A stretch of 46,773 nt of DNA from Pseudomonadota bacterium (GTDB taxonomy: Bacteria; Pseudomonadota; Alphaproteobacteria; Caulobacterales; Caulobacteraceae). The position numbers and the translations under genes are program-made. This document shows positions 1 to 8,966 of the stretch, piece after piece (position 1 is the stretch's first letter; each line of letters opens with the position of its first letter). The notes under the pieces are model-generated. The model was given only the letters and a program-made list of their open reading frames with translations, searched no databases and was not told where the DNA came from. The DNA lies in NCBI GenBank assembly GCA_023434265.1, contig JAEYTA010000076.1, positions 1 through 46,773 of the forward strand, given 5' to 3'.

Positions 1-1719
1 GCCCTGGGCCCCGGTCAGCCGGGCCTGTTCGATGGCCACCCGGCCGGCATCCAGAGAGCCGGTGGCCTGCAGCCGGGGCGTGCGGCCCAGCAGCCGGTCG
101 AGCTCGCCGAGGCCGGTGCGGAGGCCGCGCCCACGTCCGTCGAAGGTCAGGCTCCATGGCGCGCCGGCGCGCGGCATGGCGGCGGCGATGGAGCCGCCGA
201 AGGCGCCGTCGGCCTTGTCGTAGATGCGCGAGGCGTCGGTGATCTCGGCCCGGCCGCGGAAGCCGAGGCCGCCGAGCAGGTTGCGTCCGCCGGTCCCCTC
301 GACGGTCAGGGCCTGGCCGCGCAGGTCGAGGCGCTCCAGCAGGATGGCCCCGTCGGTCTGGCGCGCCGCCTCGAAGCGCAGGCGCGGCGTGGCGCCGAGC
401 AGGCCGCCGACGATGCCGGCGCTGGAGCCGCCGGCGATGGACAGGTCGCCGTCGAGGTCCATGCGGCCGCGCCGCACGGCGACGTTGAGCGGGCCGCGCA
501 GACGGCCGGCGCGGTAGCTGGAGGCGTCGAGGCCGAGCACGTCGACCGAACCCCGCAGACGCCAGTTCGCGGCGTCGCCGGTGAAGACGCCGGCCCAGGC
601 GGCCCGGCCCGCGGCGGGGCGGTCTACGAGGCGGCTGAGCGAGGGCGTCGAAATCTCGAGGCGGACGCCGTCCGGGCTGCTGCGGTCCGAAAGGCGGATC
701 AGGCCGCGGGCCGAGGAATTGAGGTTGTCGGAGATCAGCCGCCAGCCGACGCCCTGCATGCCGTCGTCGTCGTGGTCGGGCAGGGTGGCGAAGCCGAAGC
801 GGGCGGTGCGGCCGATCCGCTCGGCGAACGGGGCGAGCAGGTCCGAGCCGGAGAAGTCGAAGAAGCCCGAAATGCGCGCCTGCTGGCCGCCATAGCGCCC
901 CTTGACGGTCAGCGGGGTGAAGTCGCCGGTGCGCACCACGGCGTCGATGACTTCGCCGTTGACGAGGGCGGTGGCGAAGAAGGGCTGGTCGGGCGAATAG
1001 CCGAGGGCCCCGGCGATGGGGCCGCCGCGGGCTTCCTCGGCGCGGAGGTTCAGACGGGTGTCGGCGATGTCGCCGCCCAGGGTCGCCGACAGCCTCAGGT
1101 AGTCGCCGGGACGGCTGTTGCTGCGGGCCAGCACCCGCACCGACTTGTCGCCCCGGCGGGGCGCGTCGGCCTCGCCCGAGAGGTTCCAGCGGCCGTACTC
1201 CTTGCTGAAGCCCTCCAGCAGCTCGATGTCGGCGGCGAAGCGGTCGATGTCGATCGAAAGGGGTTGCGGCCCGGGCGGCTCGGTCGGCGCCTCGACCTCG
1301 GGACGGCGGATCAGGCGGACGACCTCGGCCTCGACCTCGGTGGCGTGGAAGCGGCGGAAGACGAGCGGCCACCAGTTCCAGTCGACGTGCACGGTCCGGG
1401 CCTCGAGCCAGACTCCCTTGGCGTCGGTGACGGTGACGCGGTCGATGGTGAAGTCGTCGAAGATGTCGCCCTTGACGCCCTCGACGTCGATGCGGCCGTA
1501 GCGGCCGATCTTCTTGCCGGCGACGAAGCTGGTCACCAGCTCGCGGCCGGGGTCCGAGACCAGATACATTCGCCCGCCGATCAGGCCGACGAGGACGAGC
1601 GCCGCCACGATGGCGAGGCCGACGCCCCCGAAGAAGGCGATGGCCTGCAGCAGGGTGCGCTTCGCCTTGACCTCGGCGGGAGTCTCCGGCGTCTCGGCGG
1701 GGGGCGGGGCGTCGGTCAA
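1..1719 (-). CDS. tamB: TamB, translocation/assembly module inner-membrane subunit (partial, N-terminal 573 residues)
   Basis: The frame stays open from a TTG at 1719 to the window edge, so the C-terminal part, including the DUF490 domain, is missing. The N-terminus is a short Pro-rich cytoplasmic tail, then a single membrane anchor at about residues 24-47, then a long periplasmic part rich in beta-type repeats, as in TamB/YtfN. TamB spans the periplasm and works with the outer-membrane barrel TamA in inserting autotransporters and other outer-membrane proteins, and in lipid transport in some systems. The TTG start overlaps the tamA stop (TTGA), which indicates translational coupling. The start is inferred from this overlap and from the position of the anchor. 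An AsmA-family relative is the only realistic alternative, and the tamA neighbour argues against it. Confidence 0.9.
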   Translation of the reverse strand, partial: MTDAPPPAETPETPAEVKAKRTLLQAIAFFGGVGLAIVAALVLVGLIGGRMYLVSDPGRELVTSFVAGKKIGRYGRIDVEGVKGDIFDDFTIDRVTVTDAKGVWLEARTVHVDWNWWPLVFRRFHATEVEAEVVRLIRRPEVEAPTEPPGPQPLSIDIDRFAADIELLEGFSKEYGRWNLSGEADAPRRGDKSVRVLARSNSRPGDYLRLSATLGGDIADTRLNLRAEEARGGPIAGALGYSPDQPFFATALVNGEVIDAVVRTGDFTPLTVKGRYGGQQARISGFFDFSGSDLLAPFAERIGRTARFGFATLPDHDDDGMQGVGWRLISDNLNSSARGLIRLSDRSSPDGVRLEISTPSLSRLVDRPAAGRAAWAGVFTGDAANWRLRGSVDVLGLDASSYRAGRLRGPLNVAVRRGRMDLDGDLSIAGGSSAGIVGGLLGATPRLRFEAARQTDGAILLERLDLRGQALTVEGTGGRNLLGGLGFRGRAEITDASRIYDKADGAFGGSIAAAMPRAGAPWSLTFDGRGRGLRTGLGELDRLLGRTPRLQATGSLDAGRVAIEQARLTGAQG

Positions 1720-3503
1720 AACGCCTGTCCGATGCTGACGTAGATCTGGAAGTCGGCGTCGCCCTCGCGGCGGTCGATGGGGAAGGCGATGTCGGCGCGG
1801 ATGGGGCCGAACGGCAGGCGGTAGCGCACGCCGATCCCGGCGCCGTAGCGCAGGTTGTTGAAGTTCGGCGTCTCCTGGAAGCCGATGGCCCCGGCGTCGA
1901 GGAAGGCCACGCCCTGGAAATTGCCCCAGAGGTCGCGGCGCACCTCGACCGAGGCCTCGAACAGGCTGAGGCCGCCGCGCGGCGTGTTGTCGGGCAGGCG
2001 GGGGCCGACGCCCTGGTATTCGTAGCCGCGCACCGAGCCGCCGCCGCCCGAGTAGAACAGGCGGTCCGACGGCACGTCCAGCTCGTCGCCGCCGAAGATC
2101 GAGCCGAGGCGGACGCGGCCGGCCAGCACCGTGGTGGCGTTGTCCTGCAGCGGCAGATAGGCGGTGGCCTGGCCCTCGGTGCGCAGGAACAGGACCGAGG
2201 CGTCGCCGGTCACCGCGGTGGGCTGGGCGGAGACGGAGACGCGCCAGCCGGTGGTCGGGTCGAGCGGATCGTCGGAGCGGTCGAGATAGGCGCTGGCGCG
2301 GCCGGTGAGCAGGACGAGGTCGCGGCTGAAATTGATCGGGGCCTGGGTGACCGGGTCGAAGCGGTTCTCGTCGTAGCGGCCGCCGTCGAGGCCGACGCCG
2401 TAGCTGAACCACGAGGTCTTGCCGAGGCGCTGGCGCAGGTCGGCGGAGAAGGCGGCGCCGGTGCGACGGTAGGCGTCGGTGTCCTCGTTGAGGACGGCGC
2501 CGGACAGGCGGAGGGTGCGCCCGGGGCGGCCCCAGTGCGGCAGGCTGAGGTCGGCGCCGAGGCGGCTGTCGATGTCGGCGAGGCGGGCCTGCCAGACCAG
2601 GATGTCGGCGCGGCCGAAGCGGTTGTGCCAGGTCCAGATGAGGTCGAGTCCCGAGCCCTCGGCGGTCGAGAAGGTGGCGCCGGCCTCGAGGATGCGGCGC
2701 GGGCGATCGGTGAGGGTGACGATGATCGGCCGGTGGCCCTCGGCCGTGGTCTGGGCGGCGGGCGCGAGGGCGACGCCGACGCCGTCGTAGACGCCGGTCT
2801 CGAGCAGGCGGCGCTCCAGCTCGGCCACGTCCTCGGGATCGTAGACCTCGCCCTCGGACCAGGGCGCGAGGCCGGCGACCCAGTCGGGATTGGTCGGGCC
2901 GCGGGTCTCGAGGCGCACCCCGTTGAGCCGCACCAGCGGGCCGGCGGCGATGTTGTAGGTCGGCTGGACGGTGTGGGTGGCGTGGTCGACGACGACCCGG
3001 CGGGGCTCGGCGCGGGCGTCGGCGTAGCCGCGGCGGTTGAGGCCGGCGACGACCCGGCCCTCGGCGGCGATGACGTCGACGGCGCGGCCGGGGGCGCCGG
3101 CGGTCAACTCCATGCCGGAGCTGACTTCGGCGGCGACGTCGAGGTCCGGGGCGGGGGCGACCCAGTTGATCGCCGGCGGGGTCAGTTCGAAGCGCGGGCC
3201 GGGCGTGACGTCGACGATGGCGACGGGAGCCGTGTCGCCCTCGACCACGTCCTCCAGCACCGGCTGGTAGTAGCCCTCCGAACGGAGCAGGGCCTCGGCC
3301 GCCTCCAGGGCGCCGCGGGCGCGACGGCGAGCCTCGAAGCGGTTGGCGGGGGGACCGTCGACCTCACCGACGGCGCGCTCGAGCTGGGCGCGCAGCTCGG
3401 CGTCGATCTCGCCGCGGATCTGGGCGCGCGGATCGGCGGCGGCCGAGGTGGCGACCGCGAGGCCCGCCACGCTGAAGAGGAACAGGGCCGGCCGTGACTT
3501 CAA
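1716..3503 (-). CDS. tamA: TamA, outer-membrane Omp85-family assembly protein
   Basis: The product is 595 residues. It begins with a Sec signal peptide (about residues 1-24, ending in an Ala-rich cleavage region before DPRAQ), followed by POTRA-type repeats and a C-terminal surface-antigen/Omp85 barrel from about residue 250. Barrel features include the FYSGGGGSVRGYEY segment, which matches the conserved Omp85 loop, and a final aromatic residue (F), typical of outer-membrane barrels. I chose the TTG at 3503 because it sits directly before the signal peptide and has an AAGG ribosome-binding site about 7 nt upstream. The frame stays open further upstream but codes for low-complexity sequence. 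TamA pairs with TamB, whose gene overlaps its end. It may help place the autotransporter encoded at 26183-29488, although that link is inference. Confidence 0.92.
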   Translation of the reverse strand: MKSRPALFLFSVAGLAVATSAAADPRAQIRGEIDAELRAQLERAVGEVDGPPANRFEARRRARGALEAAEALLRSEGYYQPVLEDVVEGDTAPVAIVDVTPGPRFELTPPAINWVAPAPDLDVAAEVSSGMELTAGAPGRAVDVIAAEGRVVAGLNRRGYADARAEPRRVVVDHATHTVQPTYNIAAGPLVRLNGVRLETRGPTNPDWVAGLAPWSEGEVYDPEDVAELERRLLETGVYDGVGVALAPAAQTTAEGHRPIIVTLTDRPRRILEAGATFSTAEGSGLDLIWTWHNRFGRADILVWQARLADIDSRLGADLSLPHWGRPGRTLRLSGAVLNEDTDAYRRTGAAFSADLRQRLGKTSWFSYGVGLDGGRYDENRFDPVTQAPINFSRDLVLLTGRASAYLDRSDDPLDPTTGWRVSVSAQPTAVTGDASVLFLRTEGQATAYLPLQDNATTVLAGRVRLGSIFGGDELDVPSDRLFYSGGGGSVRGYEYQGVGPRLPDNTPRGGLSLFEASVEVRRDLWGNFQGVAFLDAGAIGFQETPNFNNLRYGAGIGVRYRLPFGPIRADIAFPIDRREGDADFQIYVSIGQAF

Positions 3504-3576
3504 ACTCGAACCTTGGTCAGCGGGCGGGTGGCCCTTCGTCCGGACGGCGCTCCCCCGCCGCCGCCATGCGCGGGGA

Positions 3577-3840
3577 TCAGTAGAAGAGGGTCTCGCTTTC
3601 GGGCTGGACCGACTCCTCGGAGGTCCGCTTGTCGGTCGGCAGGGTGCTCCGGTCCACCGGCGGGGGCTGGTCGGCGGGGGCGGTCGCATCGGCCGGCGCG
3701 GCGGCGTCCTCGGCGGCCGGGGCCACCGGCGCCTCGACCGGCGGCTCGTAGGTCTCCAGGTCGCCGGAGTCGTTGGGGTCGTCGCAGGCCGCCACGGCGA
3801 GGGCCCCGGTCGCGGCCACGAGAGCAAGAAGTCGTTTCAT
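3577..3840 (-). CDS. Small Pro/Ala-rich lipoprotein
   Basis: The product is 87 residues. The N-terminus has a Lys-Arg start, a hydrophobic stretch and a lipobox LAVAAC with Cys at about residue 18, so the mature protein is probably lipid-anchored. The rest is acidic, Pro/Ala-rich and probably disordered. The ATG at 3840 is supported by a GGGGGAGA ribosome-binding site. The gene lies 73 nt upstream of tamA on the same strand and could be cotranscribed with tamA-tamB. I recognise no family. A role in the envelope is inferred only from lipidation and position. Confidence 0.75.
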   Translation of the reverse strand: MKRLLALVAATGALAVAACDDPNDSGDLETYEPPVEAPVAPAAEDAAAPADATAPADQPPPVDRSTLPTDKRTSEESVQPESETLFY

Positions 3841-4018
3841 CGGTGAAGTCTCCCCCGGATCGGCCTTCCAACGCACAACGGTTGAGCCTGTTCCATAACG
3901 CGTTTCTCCGCCGCACACATCATCCGGCGCGGCGACGGTCAAGCTTTCTCCGCACCCCGCCCGACGCGACAACCAATCCTTTCATTTTTCGGGCGCACAA
4001 CGGGAACCGGAGACCGTC

Positions 4019-5752
4019 ATGACCGAAACCGCCTACGCCTTGGTGGCGCGCGTGCGCCGCCGCGAACTTACGACCCGCATCGCGCTGGCGGCCTTCATCG
4101 GCGCGACGGCGTGGTTCGTGGCGCGGGGCGTGTGGCCGCTGGTCTGGTTCGTGGCGGTGGCGGCGAGCCAGGCGGTGGACTGGCTGGTGTTCCGCCGCTT
4201 CCTGCTGGAGCCGGAGCGCGAGCCGGGGCGGGGCATGGTCGCCCTCGCCTGCGCCGTGACCGCGGGCTGCGTGGCCATCTATTCCGGCATCGCCGGCTAT
4301 CTGTGGTTCTTCGGCGGCGAGGTCGGACGGGTCTTCGCCCTGATCCAGGTGGCGGGGGGCCTGCTCCACGTCAGCCTGCACATGCACCGGGCGCGGCCGG
4401 TGCTGATCTCGGCCGTGGCCACACACGGAGCCTACTTCCTCGGTCTTCCGGTGGTCAGCGCGATCGCGCGCGGCCAGTGGCATGAGCTGCTGATCACCAT
4501 CGGCTGCCTGCTCTACATGAGCCACCTGGTGGTGGCGGTGCGACAGAGCAACTCGACCAACGCGGAGCTGCAGTCCGCGCGCGACGCCGCCCGCGACGCC
4601 CAACGGCGGGCCGAGGTGGCCAGCGCCGCCAAGTCCGACTTCCTGGCGGTGATCAGCCACGAGATCCGCACGCCCATGAACGCGGTGATCTCGGCCGCCA
4701 ACCTGCTGCGCCGCACGCGGCTGGACGACACGCAGCGCGAGCACGTCGAGATGCTGACCGACGCCGGCGACGTGCTGATGGGCCTGCTCAACGACGTGCT
4801 CGACTTCTCCAAGATCGAGGCCGGCAAGATGGAGCTGGAAAGCGCCGCCATGAACGTGCGCGAGCGGCTGACCGCCCTGTGCCGGCTGTGGGAGCCGCGG
4901 GCGGACGCGGCCGGGGTGCGGCTGGTCATGGACATCGGCGACGACGTCCCGGCGGCGGTGCGCACCGATCCGCTGCGCTTCCAGCAGATCCTCTTCAACC
5001 TGATGTCCAACGCCGTGAAGTTCACCGTCGAGGGAGAGATCCGGGTGCGGGCGCGCTGGGACGGCGAGCGCCTGTCGGTGGCGGTGGCCGACACCGGCTG
5101 CGGCATTCCGGCGGACCGTCTGCCGCACATGTTCAACAGCTTCGAACAGGCCGACGCGGGCACCACGCGGCGCTACGGCGGCACCGGCCTGGGGCTGTCG
5201 ATCAGCCGCAAGCTGGCCGAGATGATGGGTGGGACCCTGACGGTGGAGAGCCGCGAGGGCGAGGGGTCGACCTTCACCCTCGTGCTGCCGGTCGAGGCCG
5301 CCGACGGCGACGCCGCCGAGCAGCGGCCGGCGGAGGGCGAGGGCGGGAGCCTGCGCGGGCGCGCGATCCTCGCCGCCGACGACCACGAGGTGAACCGGCG
5401 CATCCTGACCCTGCTGCTGGAGCCGCACGGCTGCCGGCTGACGCTGGCGACCAACGGGGCCGAGGCGGTCGAGGCGGCGCGGCTGGAGCGCTTCGACGCG
5501 GTGCTGATGGACATGCAGATGCCGGTCATGGACGGGCTGGAGGCGGCGCGGCGACTGCGGGAGGACGCGCTGAACGCCGGAACGCCGATCATCGCCCTGA
5601 CCGCCAATGCGCTGGACACCCACAAGGCGGCCTGGGACGCGATCGGCGTGCACGCCTTCCTGACCAAGCCGATCGACCCGGTGCTGCTCGCGGCGACCCT
5701 GGCCGAGGCGTGCCGCCCGGATGCGGGATCGCGGGAGAGCGCGGTCGCCTGA
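4019..5752 (+). CDS. Membrane-bound hybrid histidine kinase (HisKA-HATPase-REC)
   Basis: The product is 577 residues. About five or six hydrophobic segments occupy residues 20-175 and no extracytoplasmic sensor domain is recognisable, so it probably senses within the membrane. A short coiled coil follows, then HisKA with the phospho-acceptor His214 in SHEIRTPMN. The ATPase domain has N-box residues N327/N331, a G1 box DTGCGIP at 358-364 and a G2 box GGTGLGLSI at 387-395. A C-terminal receiver domain has the acidic pair D454/D455, phospho-acceptor D498 and the conserved Lys in LTKPI. No output domain or phosphotransfer domain is attached, so a separate Hpt protein or regulator is expected. Its cognate partner is not in the window. 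The gene is divergent from the lipoprotein and converges on the CaiB-family gene with a 2-nt gap. Confidence 0.92.
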   Translation: MTETAYALVARVRRRELTTRIALAAFIGATAWFVARGVWPLVWFVAVAASQAVDWLVFRRFLLEPEREPGRGMVALACAVTAGCVAIYSGIAGYLWFFGGEVGRVFALIQVAGGLLHVSLHMHRARPVLISAVATHGAYFLGLPVVSAIARGQWHELLITIGCLLYMSHLVVAVRQSNSTNAELQSARDAARDAQRRAEVASAAKSDFLAVISHEIRTPMNAVISAANLLRRTRLDDTQREHVEMLTDAGDVLMGLLNDVLDFSKIEAGKMELESAAMNVRERLTALCRLWEPRADAAGVRLVMDIGDDVPAAVRTDPLRFQQILFNLMSNAVKFTVEGEIRVRARWDGERLSVAVADTGCGIPADRLPHMFNSFEQADAGTTRRYGGTGLGLSISRKLAEMMGGTLTVESREGEGSTFTLVLPVEAADGDAAEQRPAEGEGGSLRGRAILAADDHEVNRRILTLLLEPHGCRLTLATNGAEAVEAARLERFDAVLMDMQMPVMDGLEAARRLREDALNAGTPIIALTANALDTHKAAWDAIGVHAFLTKPIDPVLLAATLAEACRPDAGSRESAVA

Positions 5753-5754
5753 AC

Positions 5755-6837
5755 TCAGGCCCAGCGGGCGAGGGCGGCGGCGAGGTCGAGCGGCGGGGGC
5801 CGGGGGGCGGGCTCCGGCGGTCCGGAGCCGAAGCGCGGAGCCGGGGCGGGCTGGACGACGCCCGCATCGACGAAGGTCCCGCGGGCGGCGTTGTGTGGAT
5901 GCGTCGGCGCCTCGGCCAGCGACAGCACGGGGGTGACGCAGGCTTCCGTGCCCGCGAAATGCACCGCCCAGTCGTCGCGATCGCGGGTGGCGAACAGGGC
6001 CTCGAAGCGGGCGTGCAGGGCCGGCCAGCCGGACGGATCGTACTGCGGAGCCTCGTCCGGCGGCACGCCGAGGCCGGCGAGCAGGGCGGCATAGAAGCGC
6101 GGCTCCAGCGCCCCGACGGCGACGAAGCGGCCGTCGCGGCAGGCGTAGCAGCGATAGAACGGGGCGCCCCCGTCGAGCAGGTTTGAGCCGCGCGCGTCGT
6201 TCCACAGGCCGCGGGCGCGGAAGGCGTGGAACAGGCCGGTGAGCAGGGCCGAGCCGTCGGTCATGGCCGCGTCGACGACGCGGCCGCGGCCGGTGGCCTT
6301 CGCCTCCAGCAGGGCGGCCAGCACGCCGGCGACGAGGAACATGGCCCCGCCGCCGTAGTCGCCGACGAGATTCAGCGGCGGGCGCGGCGGCCGGTCGGGC
6401 TCGCCGGTCGGGTGCAGGGCGCCGGAGAGGGCGATGTAGTTGAGGTCGTGGCCGACCTCGCCGGCCATCGGCCCCGTCTGCCCCCAGCCGGTGACGCGGC
6501 CGTAGACCAGCCGTGGGTTGCGCCCCTGCAGCGCGGCCGGGCCGAGGCCGAGCCGCTCCATGACCCCGGGACGGAAGCCCTCGATCACGGCGTCGGCGGC
6601 GCCGGCGAGGTCGAGGACGCGGGCGTGGTCGGCCGGGTCCTTGAGGTCGACCTCCACTACCGGGCGGCCGCGGTGCAGCACCTCGCCGCCGACGTCGGCG
6701 AACACCGGCGCGCCGGCGGCGGCGCTGCGCGTCAGGCGCAGCACCTCGGCCCCCATGTCGGCCAGCGCCATGCCGGCGAAGGTCACGGGGCCGAGGCCGT
6801 CGAACTCGAGGATGCGCACGCCGGCGAGGGGTTTCAT
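5755..6837 (-). CDS. CaiB/BaiF-family protein, alpha-methylacyl-CoA racemase-like
   Basis: The product is 360 residues, the usual length for alpha-methylacyl-CoA racemase (AMACR). The N-terminal GVRILEFDGLGPVTFAGMAL and the GRVTGWGQTGP segment are typical of the family. The acid/base pair of the mycobacterial racemase MCR (His126/Asp156) corresponds to His130 in EVGHDLNYIALSG and Asp160 in NLVGDYGGGAM, with the same 30-residue spacing. This supports racemisation of 2-methyl-branched acyl-CoA in branched-chain or sterol side-chain breakdown rather than CoA transfer, whose catalytic Asp lies elsewhere. The gene converges on the upstream kinase. No acyl-CoA dehydrogenase or hydratase lies nearby, so the physiological substrate is open. 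Confidence 0.85.
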   Translation of the reverse strand: MKPLAGVRILEFDGLGPVTFAGMALADMGAEVLRLTRSAAAGAPVFADVGGEVLHRGRPVVEVDLKDPADHARVLDLAGAADAVIEGFRPGVMERLGLGPAALQGRNPRLVYGRVTGWGQTGPMAGEVGHDLNYIALSGALHPTGEPDRPPRPPLNLVGDYGGGAMFLVAGVLAALLEAKATGRGRVVDAAMTDGSALLTGLFHAFRARGLWNDARGSNLLDGGAPFYRCYACRDGRFVAVGALEPRFYAALLAGLGVPPDEAPQYDPSGWPALHARFEALFATRDRDDWAVHFAGTEACVTPVLSLAEAPTHPHNAARGTFVDAGVVQPAPAPRFGSGPPEPAPRPPPLDLAAALARWA

Positions 6838-6949
6838 CCGCCCTGCCTAGCCCGTGGCCCCGAAACCGTCGAGCCGGCGGCTTGACCGCGGCGGTCCGAT
6901 GGCAGAGAAGGCGCGTCGCCGCTTCGCCCCGCGCGACGGCCCGCGACGT

Positions 6950-7026
6950 GCGTCCCTAGCTCAGCTGGTTAGAGCACCTGACTTTTAATCAGGGGGTCCT
7001 GGGTTCGAGTCCCAGGGGACGTACCA
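6950..7026 (+). tRNA. tRNA-Lys(UUU)
   Basis: A complete 77-nt cloverleaf with encoded CCA. The 7-bp acceptor stem GCGTCCC/GGGACGT has one G-U pair. The D-arm contains AGCTGGTTA, the anticodon stem CCTGA/TCAGG encloses the loop CTTTTAA, and the T-loop is TTCGAGT. The anticodon is TTT at loop positions 34-36. It is transcribed toward the hydrolase gene. Confidence 0.97.
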
Positions 7027-7048
7027 TCGCCGGCTCCGGCGAATTTCC
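7027..7048 (+). terminator. Candidate terminator after tRNA-Lys
   Basis: Directly after the tRNA CCA there is a hairpin with arms TCGCCG and CGGCGA around a GCTC loop, followed by a short T-containing tail (ATTTCC). The stem is GC-rich but the T-tract is weak. It would end the tRNA transcript before the hydrolase gene that starts at 7118. Confidence 0.5.
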
Positions 7049-7117
7049 TCCCTGTCCGCATCCAGCGGCGCCGCTTGCGGCCTCTTCCCCGCATCTGCGT
7101 CAACCGGAGTTCCGTCC

Positions 7118-8062
7118 TTGGTCCTGCGTTTCCTGTCGCCCGCCGTGGCGGCCCTGTTCCTGCTCGCCACGCCTGCCGCCGCGCAGGTCCATGGCGACGC
7201 CGCCCTGGCGCCCGGCGAGCACCAGGCCGTCGTCGACGATGTGCGCCTCTGGTACCGCGTGGCCGGACGGGAGGACGGGACGCCGGTCGTCTTCCTGCAC
7301 GGCGGCCCGGGGCAGGGCAGCCAGACCTTCGCGCGCTTCGCCGGGCCGGCGCTCGAGCGCGACCTGCGCATGGTCTATCTCGACCAGCGCGGCAGCGGGC
7401 GCTCCGAGCGGCCGTGGAACGAGGCCTACAGCCTCGACCTGCTGGTCGAGGATCTGGAACAACTGCGACGCGCCTGGGGCGTCGAGCGGCTGTCGCTGGT
7501 CGGGCACAGCTTCGGGACCATCCTCGCCCTCGAATACGCCGCGGCGCATCCCGAGCGCGTGGAACGGCTCGTCCTCGCCGCCGCCGCCCCCGACCTGCCG
7601 GCGGCGATGGACCTGCAGTGCGCGCGACTGGAGCGGCTGGAGCCCGAGACCTATGCGCGCGCCGTCGCGGCGCGGCCGGACGGCTCCGCGGCGCGGTGCA
7701 ATCCGTTCGTCGCCGACCGGGCCTTCATCGACGGGGCCATGTTCCCCGACCCGGCGATCCAGCGCCTGGTGGACGAAACCGACGCCGAGGGCGGCCTGCG
7801 CAACACCGGAGAGATGGGGCGGGTGCTGTTCGGCCAGGGCGGGCTGATGGCCTACCGCTTCGACCGGCCCGCGCGCCTGTCCATGCCGGTGCTCGTCGTC
7901 GCCGGCCTGGCGGACTTCCAGACCGTGGTCGAACCGCAGCGCGAACTGGTTTCGAGACTGCCCGACGGCCGCATCGTCGAATATCCGGGCCGCGGGCACT
8001 TCATGTTCGTCGAGGATCCCGAGCGCTTCGCAGCCGATCTGTCGGCCTTCCTCGCCCCCTGA
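7118..8062 (+). CDS. Secreted prolyl aminopeptidase-like alpha/beta hydrolase (S33 family)
   Basis: The product is 314 residues with a Sec signal peptide (residues 1-22, ending in AAA-Q). The oxyanion motif HGGPGQGSQ is at 61-69, the DQRGSGRS motif is at 89-96, and the nucleophile is Ser131 in GHSFG. The other triad members are probably Asp266 (AGLADFQT) and His294 (GRGHFMF). HGGPG plus DQRGSGRS is the signature of proline iminopeptidases and related S33 hydrolases. The TTG start is favoured because a CGGAG site lies about 8 nt upstream and the signal peptide follows directly. A periplasmic or exported location suggests peptide scavenging. An esterase acting on another substrate remains possible. 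Confidence 0.88.
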   Translation: MVLRFLSPAVAALFLLATPAAAQVHGDAALAPGEHQAVVDDVRLWYRVAGREDGTPVVFLHGGPGQGSQTFARFAGPALERDLRMVYLDQRGSGRSERPWNEAYSLDLLVEDLEQLRRAWGVERLSLVGHSFGTILALEYAAAHPERVERLVLAAAAPDLPAAMDLQCARLERLEPETYARAVAARPDGSAARCNPFVADRAFIDGAMFPDPAIQRLVDETDAEGGLRNTGEMGRVLFGQGGLMAYRFDRPARLSMPVLVVAGLADFQTVVEPQRELVSRLPDGRIVEYPGRGHFMFVEDPERFAADLSAFLAP

Positions 8063-8132
8063 GGGACAGCCGCCTGGAACCGGGAGCGCCAACACCGGTT
8101 AACCGCACCGGCCGCCATGGAGGGACGGCCGG

Positions 8133-8327
8133 ATGGGAAAGCAGGCCATGGCCGAAGCCGATCGCCGTCGACGCGCCGGACGCAGGGACCGTGACCTCGT
8201 CGTGGTTCTGACCAGTCTGGTCGCCACCGTGCTCGCCTCGGGCTACGTCGCGGCGAGGCTGTCGGAGACCAGCAACGGCACCGACCCGGACCGCTACGCC
8301 CGCTTCTACGCCAGCCTCGACCGATAG
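8133..8327 (+). CDS. Small single-pass membrane protein, unknown
   Basis: The product is 64 residues: a strongly basic N-terminus (RRRRAGRRDRD), one hydrophobic segment at about residues 22-42, and a short polar tail. The charge pattern predicts the N-terminus in the cytoplasm. A GGAGGGACGG site precedes the ATG. It follows the hydrolase by 70 nt and may be cotranscribed. I recognise no family and infer no function. Confidence 0.55.
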   Translation: MGKQAMAEADRRRRAGRRDRDLVVVLTSLVATVLASGYVAARLSETSNGTDPDRYARFYASLDR

Positions 8328-8399
8328 CGACCGGCGGAACAGGTCGGGGGCATGACGGGTTCTCCAGACAGTCATGAGGACAGCCACCGGGAGCCCGCC

Positions 8400-8741
8400 A
8401 TGCCGCATCAGAACGTCGATTCCTCCAAGGCCACGGCCCAGAACGCCGCCACCGATCCGGTCGGCCAGGGCGACCAGACCGAGGCCGGGGGCGAGGCCCG
8501 GCGGCCCGAGCCGCGCAGCTACGCCGCCCCGGACGTGGCCGACTCCAGCCTCGCGCCGCCCGCCGCCGGCGAGGTCGCGGACTATATGGACGAGGGCGAC
8601 GCGCTCGACGCCGACGACGTCCAGCTGGGGAGCACCAACCGCAACCGGCCGCGGAACACCGACATCGACTCGGGGCAGGGGCCGAAGACGCGCGCGGGGA
8701 ACCAGCAGCGGCTGAAGAGCGGCTCGGCCGGCGGAAACTAG
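8400..8741 (+). CDS. Small acidic, probably disordered protein, unknown
   Basis: The product is 113 residues, rich in Ala, Asp, Gly and Pro, with no membrane segment or signal peptide and few large hydrophobic residues, so it is probably unstructured and cytoplasmic. The ATG at 8400 has a CGGGAG site at good spacing. An in-frame ATG at 8352 would add 16 residues. Its stop codon overlaps the stop of the antisense zinc-ribbon gene. I recognise no family. The C-terminal part is basic (KTRAGNQQRLKSG). Confidence 0.55.
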   Translation: MPHQNVDSSKATAQNAATDPVGQGDQTEAGGEARRPEPRSYAAPDVADSSLAPPAAGEVADYMDEGDALDADDVQLGSTNRNRPRNTDIDSGQGPKTRAGNQQRLKSGSAGGN

Positions 8742-8866
8742 CCGGCCGGCGGGCCGCGACGGGAGCCGCATTTGCGGCAGACCATCGTGCCGGGCCGCGA
8801 CCGGCTGTACTTGTACTGGTGATCGCACCGGGCCTGCTGCAGCCATGTGCGGAGGATCTGGATCAT
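8738..8866 (-). CDS. Small zinc-ribbon-like protein (42 residues)
   Basis: A short frame opens at an ATG on the minus strand with a strong GGGAG site 7-8 nt upstream. Four potential zinc ligands are arranged as CDH (Cys14, His16) and CRKCG (Cys32, Cys35), as in a compact zinc ribbon. The rest is basic (KYSRSRPG, GSRRG), which would suit nucleic-acid or ribosome binding. The ribosome-binding site, the ligand pattern and the clean stop all support a real gene. It converges on the acidic protein, with the two stop codons overlapping. The function is unknown. Confidence 0.65.
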   Translation of the reverse strand: MIQILRTWLQQARCDHQYKYSRSRPGTMVCRKCGSRRGPPAG

Positions 8867-8966
8867 GACGCGCTCCCGGGTCCTTGGGGAGAAAGCGCGG
8901 GAAGCCTTGCCGTTCCGTCGCGGGGGCGGGACTTCCGGTCCGGGCCGGGGCGTGGTTCAAGGCGGC

